Below the pieces are notes generated by a model. That model saw only the letters and a list, made by a program, of their open reading frames with translations, was not told where the DNA came from and did not search any database. 64,000 nt of DNA from Synergistaceae bacterium DZ-S4 (GTDB lineage Bacteria; Synergistota; Synergistia; Synergistales; Synergistaceae), in assembly GCA_025943965.1 (NCBI GenBank), contig JAPCWD010000001.1:1-64000 (forward strand), written 5' to 3'. The translations under genes were made by a program, and so were the position numbers. Shown one piece after another: positions 61,143 through 64,000 of this stretch; the stretch's first letter is position 1, and each line of letters starts with the position of its first letter.

Positions 61143-62039
61143 TTGAACTTAGGCATTTTAATGAAAAAACACAAAAAAATATTTATCCTGCTCTTTATTC
61201 TCGCCGTGGTCCTGCCTGTCTTGGCATCGTGGGTCGGCAGGCCCGAGACAGAAAGAACTGTCGGCGGTATGCGCTTATACGCGTTCGATGTAGGACAGGG
61301 CGATTCTTTCCTCTTCATCCTTCCGGACGGTGAAACTATACTTATCGACGCGGGACCCGAAGAGTCGGGGAAAAAACTGGTCCGGGAGTTAAAAAGACTG
61401 AATGTAAAAAAGATAGATCTCCTGGTCGCCACCCATCCTCACTCAGACCATATAGGCGGAATGAGGAAGGTGCTCTCCAATTTTCGCATAGGCAAGGTAT
61501 GGGATTCGGGATTCATCCACGGATCACCTCTCCAGAAAAATTTTTACAGCACGATACAAAAAAAGAACATCCCCTTCGGGAGACCAAAAAGAGGCCATTC
61601 CGAAAAGATGGGCAACGTTCTGATAGAGGTACTGGCCCCTACCCGGCTTATCAGAGGAACCAAGCGGGACGCAAACAACAACTGTCTGGTGCTGAATATT
61701 AAATACGGCAGCACAGGTTTTCTGATGTTGGCCGACATGGAGAGGGAACAGCGCTCAACTGTAAGGCCTCTTCCCAGGGCAGCAGTGTTGAAAGCATCTC
61801 ACCACGGCAGCAGCAACGGAACTGACATGAACCTTCTCAAAGAGGTCAGTCCCCGTTTAATAATACTCAGTTACGGAAGGAACAATTCATACGGTTACCC
61901 CCACAGGGAGGTAGTAAGCGCGGTTTCGGCTTTGGGGATAAAAAGGCTGGACACAAAGGGCGGCACCTTCAGGATAGTCTCTGACGGAGAAAGAATAACG
62001 TGGCCCCGGGAGAGGGAGGCAGGGAAAAATGGCAGTTAA
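61143..62039 (+). CDS. ComEC/Rec2-like metallo-beta-lactamase-fold hydrolase, exported or anchored
   Basis: A 298-residue protein. Seen: an N-terminal hydrophobic signal/anchor (KIFILLFILAVVLPVLASWVG), then the MBL fold of ComEC C-termini: FDVGQGDSFLFILPDGETILIDAGP, VATHPHSDHIGGM (HxHxDH), VLNIKYGSTGFLMLADMERE, LKASHHGSSNGT and YPHREVV. Members of this family hydrolyse nucleic acid or phosphodiesters. TTG 61143 follows GGGAG with suitable spacing; ATG 61161 is possible. Its end overlaps the DUF3006 gene by 11 bases. Confidence 0.87.
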   Translation: MNLGILMKKHKKIFILLFILAVVLPVLASWVGRPETERTVGGMRLYAFDVGQGDSFLFILPDGETILIDAGPEESGKKLVRELKRLNVKKIDLLVATHPHSDHIGGMRKVLSNFRIGKVWDSGFIHGSPLQKNFYSTIQKKNIPFGRPKRGHSEKMGNVLIEVLAPTRLIRGTKRDANNNCLVLNIKYGSTGFLMLADMEREQRSTVRPLPRAAVLKASHHGSSNGTDMNLLKEVSPRLIILSYGRNNSYGYPHREVVSAVSALGIKRLDTKGGTFRIVSDGERITWPREREAGKNGS

Positions 62040-62283
62040 GAGATCAAGGATCTTCGTAGATGCGGTCGACGGTGATATATGCGCACTCCTGGTCGGAAGA
62101 AAGAGGGTCTATGTGACCCTGCCGCTCGGTATTCTGCCAAAAGGAACGTCCGAGGGGGACCTGCTGATCATGACTCTGCAAAGATCGGAAAGGCTCAGGA
62201 GATCTTCCGGGAGATCGGTGGCCGGGCTTCTCAAAAAACTTGGAAAACGGGCTGATGCGCCAAATGAGATCACGAGGTATTGA
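62029..62283 (+). CDS. DUF3006 family small protein
   Basis: An 84-residue protein. Seen: IFVDAVDGDICALLVGRKRVYVTLPLGILPKGTSEGDLLIM, matching the DUF3006 pattern (DxxEGDxAVLL...LPxGxxEGDVL), then a basic C-terminal helix. DUF3006 genes are regularly next to ComEC-like MBL genes, as here, where the reading frames overlap. Function unknown. Confidence 0.8.
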   Translation: MAVKRSRIFVDAVDGDICALLVGRKRVYVTLPLGILPKGTSEGDLLIMTLQRSERLRRSSGRSVAGLLKKLGKRADAPNEITRY

Positions 62284-62297
62284 ATTCTTTTGATCTT

Positions 62298-62326
62298 TTG
62301 ATTAAAGTTTAGGTCAAGTATATACT
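62298..62326 (+). promoter_or_regulatory. Promoter of nitrilase-family gene
   Basis: TTGATT (62298-62303) and TATACT (62321-62326) are 17 bases apart, 38 bases before the start. Confidence 0.55.
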
Positions 62327-62364
62327 CAGCGCCAAATAACGACGACTGAAGGAGGGTCACTGTA

Positions 62365-63156
62365 ATGTCATCACTCCGTATAGCCATTGTACAGATGGAA
62401 ATCGTACCTGGAGACAGAAGGGCCAACTATGAAAAGGTGGAAAAGACGCTGGACTCAAAATGGATCGGATCTGACATCCCCACCGCAGTGATCCTGCCTG
62501 AGATCTGGGACGTCGGTTATGTGATCGAAGATTCAGATAAATTTGGGGACAGGGATGCATCACAGGCCGCTGAGTTCCTCGGAAAACTTGCCGTCAGGCA
62601 CGAATGTTGGTTTACGGGCGGTTCGGTGCTTGCCCTTACAGAAAAGGGAGCTGCAAACAGGGCAATGGTCATAGACCCTTCGGGCAATTACAGGACATAT
62701 TATGACAAGATCCACCTGATACCGCTGATGGACGAGGAGAAGTACCTGCTTCCGGGAGAGAAGAAGGTCAGGTTCGATATCGGGGACATTCCCGCTTCCC
62801 TTGCGATATGTTATGACCTACGTTTCCCCGAGCTGACAAGGCTCTATGCAACAGAGGGCGCCGAACTCCAGCTTTTCTCCGCAGAGTGGCCGGCATCACG
62901 TATCGACCACTGGTGCACGCTCATTCAGGCGAGGGCTGTCGAAAACATGATGTTCGTCGCGGCATGCAACAGGGTGGGAACAACAAACGGGACCCTCTTC
63001 GGAGGACATTCCATGGTTGTGGACCCATGGGGCGAGGTACTTTATCAGGGGGGCATGACTGAAGAATTCGTCTTCGTTGAGATCGACACTTCAAAGGTGA
63101 AAAAGGCAAGGGATTTCCTGCGGGTCTTCGACATGAGAAGACCGGAACTCTATTGA
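62365..63156 (+). CDS. Carbon-nitrogen hydrolase (omega-amidase/YafV-like)
   Basis: A 263-residue nitrilase-superfamily amidase. Seen: RIAIVQMEIVPGDRRANYEKV, the catalytic Glu in VILPEIWDVGY, Lys in YYDKIHLIPLMDEEKYLLPGE and Cys in SLAICYDLRFPELTRLYA, then WHTRAxxx-like HWCTLIQARAVENMMFVAACNRVG and GHSMVVDPWGEVL. It resembles omega-amidase that hydrolyses 2-oxoglutaramate or 2-oxosuccinamate. Substrate is inferred only by family. Confidence 0.85.
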   Translation: MSSLRIAIVQMEIVPGDRRANYEKVEKTLDSKWIGSDIPTAVILPEIWDVGYVIEDSDKFGDRDASQAAEFLGKLAVRHECWFTGGSVLALTEKGAANRAMVIDPSGNYRTYYDKIHLIPLMDEEKYLLPGEKKVRFDIGDIPASLAICYDLRFPELTRLYATEGAELQLFSAEWPASRIDHWCTLIQARAVENMMFVAACNRVGTTNGTLFGGHSMVVDPWGEVLYQGGMTEEFVFVEIDTSKVKKARDFLRVFDMRRPELY

Positions 63157-63244
63157 CCCTGGAGGCCTTAACGGGCCGTAGACAGCCGGGTGTTATGAAT
63201 GTACAATCTCCGGCAAATAATTCTATTACAGGGAGAGTAATAAG

Positions 63245-63736
63245 ATGAAAACTTCCGACCGTTACAATAAAAATTACCCGGTATCGTGGGAGCAGCTGCA
63301 CAGGGACTGCAGAGCCCTCTCCTGGAAACTGCTCGACAAGAGGAAGGACTGGAGCAGGATAATAACCGTAGCAAGGGGGGGTCTTGTTCCCGCTGCCATA
63401 ATAGCCAGGGAGCTCGACATACACCTTGTTGATACGATATGCATATCAAGTTACACAATAAAGGAGCAGGGCGCGGCAAATATACTGAAACGCCCGGACC
63501 TTGCCGGGGTAAACGAGACCTGGCTCCTGATCGACGACCTTGTTGACACCGGCAAAACTGCAAAGATAGTAAGGGACATGTTCATAGGGGCCCATTTTGC
63601 AACGGTCTATGCCAAGCCTGAGGGAAGGCCTCTCGTAGATACGTTCATCACGGAAGTCAGCCAGGATACATGGGTGCTCTTCCCTTGGGATACGGAGACA
63701 TCCGCTGCATTTATACCGCCCATCATAGACATGTAA
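63245..63736 (+). CDS. gpt: Xanthine(-guanine) phosphoribosyltransferase
   Basis: A 163-residue type I phosphoribosyltransferase of the Gpt type. Seen: YPVSWEQLHRDCRALSWKL, the start of enteric-type Gpt, IITVARGGLVPAAIIARELDI, the PRPP-binding WLLIDDLVDTGKTAKIVRDMF, and TWVLFPWDTE. Salvages xanthine and guanine to nucleotides. Confidence 0.9.
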   Translation: MKTSDRYNKNYPVSWEQLHRDCRALSWKLLDKRKDWSRIITVARGGLVPAAIIARELDIHLVDTICISSYTIKEQGAANILKRPDLAGVNETWLLIDDLVDTGKTAKIVRDMFIGAHFATVYAKPEGRPLVDTFITEVSQDTWVLFPWDTETSAAFIPPIIDM

Positions 63737-63770
63737 GAGCTCTTTCCCTCTTGCGCCGCTTATAATGGAT

Positions 63771-63810
63771 TTGACAGATGAGAAACAACCTGTATAATCA
63801 ACAGGTTGTT
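63771..63810 (+). promoter_or_regulatory. Promoter embedded in a palindrome, before the 42-residue gene
   Basis: TTGACA (63771-63776) and consensus TATAAT (63793-63798) are 16 bases apart. AACAACCTGT (63784-63793) and its exact complement (63801-63810) flank the -10, so the dyad covers the promoter. Repressor binding here would block polymerase. A small transcript hairpin would also form only if the start lies upstream, which is unlikely. Confidence 0.7.
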
Positions 63811-63836
63811 TACTTTTTGTAAAAGGAGGTGGGATA

Positions 63837-63965
63837 ATGAGCGACAAATTGGTATACATTTCCGGCATGCCGTACTGGATGACACCGGAAGGACGCTTTG
63901 AAGCAGTCAAAATAGAAAACGGACTGCCTGTTGAGCGGGCCATGATCATGAGAAGGTCAGCATAG
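63837..63965 (+). CDS. Small protein, 42 residues, unknown function
   Basis: A short gene with strong signals: AAAGGAGGTGG ends five bases before ATG 63837, and a promoter is 38 bases upstream. The product starts MSDKLVYISGMPYWMTPEGRF and ends MIMRRSA. It is mildly charged, has no signal peptide or membrane helix, and carries no cysteine. I do not recognise it. It could be a leader or regulatory peptide for a gene beyond the window end. Confidence 0.65.
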   Translation: MSDKLVYISGMPYWMTPEGRFEAVKIENGLPVERAMIMRRSA

Positions 63966-64000
63966 TTCCAGGAAACGCACCACGTCATCTGAGTTTTTTG

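Noticed and set aside
1-64000. CRISPR arrays, tRNA or rRNA genes, complete insertion sequences
   Set aside because: Searched by eye on both strands. No regular spacer-repeat series, no CCA-ended cloverleaf with GGTTCRA arm, no rRNA-like stretch and no transposase frame were seen.

Overview
The window reads as chromosome of an anaerobic, diderm, amino-acid- and organic-acid-fermenting bacterium, most likely of the phylum Synergistota. This is inference from gene content; no rRNA is present to test it. Signs of anaerobic life are HydG ([FeFe]-hydrogenase maturation), a PPi-type phosphofructokinase, citrate lyase, an NADP-type isocitrate dehydrogenase with aconitase-like enzymes, carbamate kinase, peptidases and many amino/organic acid carriers. 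A TolC-type protein and a type IV prepilin-like protein point to an outer membrane. Coding density is high on both strands. I saw no rRNA, tRNA, CRISPR array or complete insertion sequence.

Layout. 0.3-3.3 kb: YfcC-type carrier with isoaspartyl dipeptidase. 3.4-10.6 kb: small accessory genes (secreted protein, B3/B4 tRNA-editing-like protein, nitroreductase, AraC regulator, DUF2000, SEC-C protein, AAA/DUF4143 ATPase with two long palindromes upstream, AhpD-like protein, a frameshifted EamA transporter). 10.6-17.9 kb: a complete TetR-controlled efflux operon (TolC, HlyD, two ABC ATPases, two ABC-2 permeases), resembling CecR-YbhGFSR but with YbhF as two genes. 18-28.4 kb: DJ-1/PfpI protein, RsgA, hydG behind a structured leader, OFA-type MFS carrier, PPi-PFK, UmuC-like polymerase, cysteine hydrolase and hemolysin III. 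28.4-31.4 kb: pantothenate operon with a PanG-type ketopantoate reductase followed by panB, panC and panD. 31.6-39 kb: two-gene YeeE/YedE sulfur transporter, K+ channel, PII-like plus DUF1538 pair, and a PAS-GGDEF-HD-GYP protein whose HD motif is degenerate.

39-48.3 kb is the most distinctive region. Ten genes in one direction (minus strand) encode a FadR-type regulator, an HD-domain protein, two different LeuC/LeuD-type (de)hydratase pairs, an isocitrate dehydrogenase-like enzyme and citrate lyase gamma, beta and alpha subunits. Together they could interconvert 2-oxoglutarate + CO2 with acetate + oxaloacetate by way of isocitrate and citrate, or carry out the same chemistry on homologous acids. 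The second aconitase-like pair has no obvious role in that scheme.

48.6-64 kb: prepilin-like protein, radical SAM protein, YbaN and PlsC, DUF502 protein, FAH-family hydrolase, MalY/PatB aminotransferase, PepF, LysE exporter, carbamate kinase, HerA/DUF853 ATPase, AEC carrier, ComEC-like MBL protein with DUF3006 partner, nitrilase-family amidase, xanthine/guanine phosphoribosyltransferase, and a 42-residue gene whose promoter is embedded in a palindrome.
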